Shown here: in pieces, positions 4,324 through 5,043 of the stretch
Position numbering within the stretch: the stretch's first letter is position 1
Layout of the letters: every line of letters starts with the position of its first letter
NCBI GenBank assembly: GCA_964397995.1
Contig: CAYNLG010000137.1
Location: 1-5,043 of the forward strand
Origin: CAYNLG01 sp964397995
Lineage (GTDB): Bacteria; Planctomycetota; Phycisphaerae; FEN-1346
Direction: 5' to 3'
DNA: 5,043 nt
The notes under the pieces: generated by a model
Databases searched by the model: none
The model's input: the letters and a program-made list of their open reading frames with translations, nothing else
Told to the model about the DNA's origin: nothing
Translations under genes and position numbers: made by a program

Positions 4324-4326
4324 CCC

Positions 4327-5043
4327 ATGGATACCCGCAACTTTGGCCGCGTCCCCGACGCGGTCGACATCCCGAACCTGACCGAGATTCAGACCCGCTC
4401 GTACCGCGAGTTCCTCCAGCTCGGCGTCGATATCGGCGACCGGGCGGAAACGGGCCTGGAGGCGGTCCTGCGGGAGGTCTTCCCGATCACGAGCTATGAC
4501 GGGAGCCTCCAGCTCGACTACCTGTCGTACCGCCTCGGCCGCCCCCGCTACACCCCCGAACAGTGCCGCCAGCTGCGCCTGACGTACGGGCGGCCGTTCC
4601 GGGTGACGGTCCGCCTGTCGGGGAACGCGTACTCGGAGCCGCTCGAGGAAGAGGTGTACGTCGGCGAGCTGCCGATCATGATGGGCGGCGGGGAGTTCAT
4701 CATCAACGGGGCGGAGCGGGTCATCGTGAGCCAGCTCCACCGGTCCCCCGGCGTGGACTTCTCGATGACGGTCGAGAGCGGCGACCGCCGCCTCCACGGC
4801 TGCCGCATCATCCCCGAGCGCGGCAGCTGGATCGAGATCAACGTCTCGAAGAAAGACGTCCTGCAGATGCGGATCGACCAGTCGTCGAAGATCCCGGCGA
4901 CGGCGTTCCTGCGGGCGATGGACCCGCAATACGCCGAGACCGAGGGCCTGATCCGTCTGTTCTACTCGACCAAGATGCTCAAGCTCTCGAGCGTCAAGGC
5001 CGGGACGCCCGTCCAGGACATGTACGTGGTCGGGCCGGTGGTC
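4327..5043 (+). CDS. rpoB: RNA polymerase beta subunit, N-terminal part (3' end cut by the window)
   Basis: RpoB forms one pincer of bacterial RNA polymerase and much of the catalytic cleft. The first 239 codons are present, open to the last base. They show the N-terminal signature NFGRVPDAVDIPNLTEIQ (5-22) with SYREFL, then the protrusion region: LGRPRYTPEQCRQLRLTYGRPF at 70-91 and GELPIMMGGGEFIINGAERVIV at 113-134, followed by SQLHRSPGVDF at 135-145. GCRIIPERGSWIEI (158-171) leads into the start of lobe 2. R131 and V134 align with E. coli R143 and V146; the latter belongs to the N-terminal rifampicin-resistance cluster and is the sensitive-type Val here. IDQSSKIPATAFLRAMDPQY (183-202) is like Planctomycetota proteins as I remember them. 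rpoC would be expected downstream of the window. Confidence 0.98.
   Translation, partial: MDTRNFGRVPDAVDIPNLTEIQTRSYREFLQLGVDIGDRAETGLEAVLREVFPITSYDGSLQLDYLSYRLGRPRYTPEQCRQLRLTYGRPFRVTVRLSGNAYSEPLEEEVYVGELPIMMGGGEFIINGAERVIVSQLHRSPGVDFSMTVESGDRRLHGCRIIPERGSWIEINVSKKDVLQMRIDQSSKIPATAFLRAMDPQYAETEGLIRLFYSTKMLKLSSVKAGTPVQDMYVVGPVV

Noticed and set aside
4312..4340. TTGACG at 4312-4317 as a -35 box of an rpoB promoter
   Set aside because: No acceptable -10 hexamer lies 16-18 nt downstream, and that position is already inside rpoB. The hexamer overlaps the ribosome binding region.

Overview
This window is a compact, entirely plus-strand translation and transcription operon: tuf (3' end only) - rpmG - tRNA-Trp(CCA) - secE - nusG - rplK - rplA - rplJ - rplL - rpoB (5' end only). 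It is very GC-rich with G/C-ending codons. The order is the widespread bacterial tuf/secE/nusG/rplKAJL/rpoB arrangement, with tRNA-Trp between tuf and secE. Several protein details lean toward Planctomycetota: a SecE with W-S-S instead of W-P-S, the RpoB N-terminus (NFG..PDA..IPNLTEIQT.SY..FL), the RpoB stretch ending IDQSSK..AT.FLRAMDP, and 'AEMCMPGDN' in EF-Tu. The phylum is an inference from remembered family patterns (about 0.6 confidence), not a database result.

Layout. 1-272 encodes EF-Tu domain 3. 273-423 is a GC-rich gap with a hairpin just after tuf. 424-573 is L33. 594-669 is tRNA-Trp with encoded CCA. 707-1108 is SecE with three predicted membrane segments. 1117-1668 is NusG, 8 nt after secE. 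1727-2152 is L11, 2239-2937 L1, 2975-3658 L10 with a long acidic Ala/Pro/Glu tail, and 3765-4178 L7/L12. 4179-4326 is a gap with three consecutive predicted stem-loops. 4327-5043 is the first 239 codons of RpoB, running off the window.

How the genes work together. EF-Tu, L11, L10 and L12 form or use the GTPase-associated centre and stalk of the 50S subunit. L1 forms the E-site stalk, and L33 also sits near the E site. tRNA-Trp feeds decoding. SecE is the essential small subunit of the SecYEG translocon. NusG and RpoB belong to the transcription machinery. Co-transcription would link ribosome supply with RNA polymerase supply.

No mobile element, CRISPR array or obviously new gene is present. 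The points worth a second look are small: the folded rplL-rpoB spacer, the five-copy 12-nt repeat encoding the L10 tail, a rplA-rplJ gap too short for a classical L10 leader, a hairpin between rplJ and rplL, and some substitutions at normally conserved ribosomal protein positions. No convincing promoter or U-tract terminator was found, so the main promoter probably lies upstream of the window. All hairpins were found by hand pairing, in DNA so GC-rich that chance stems are expected.
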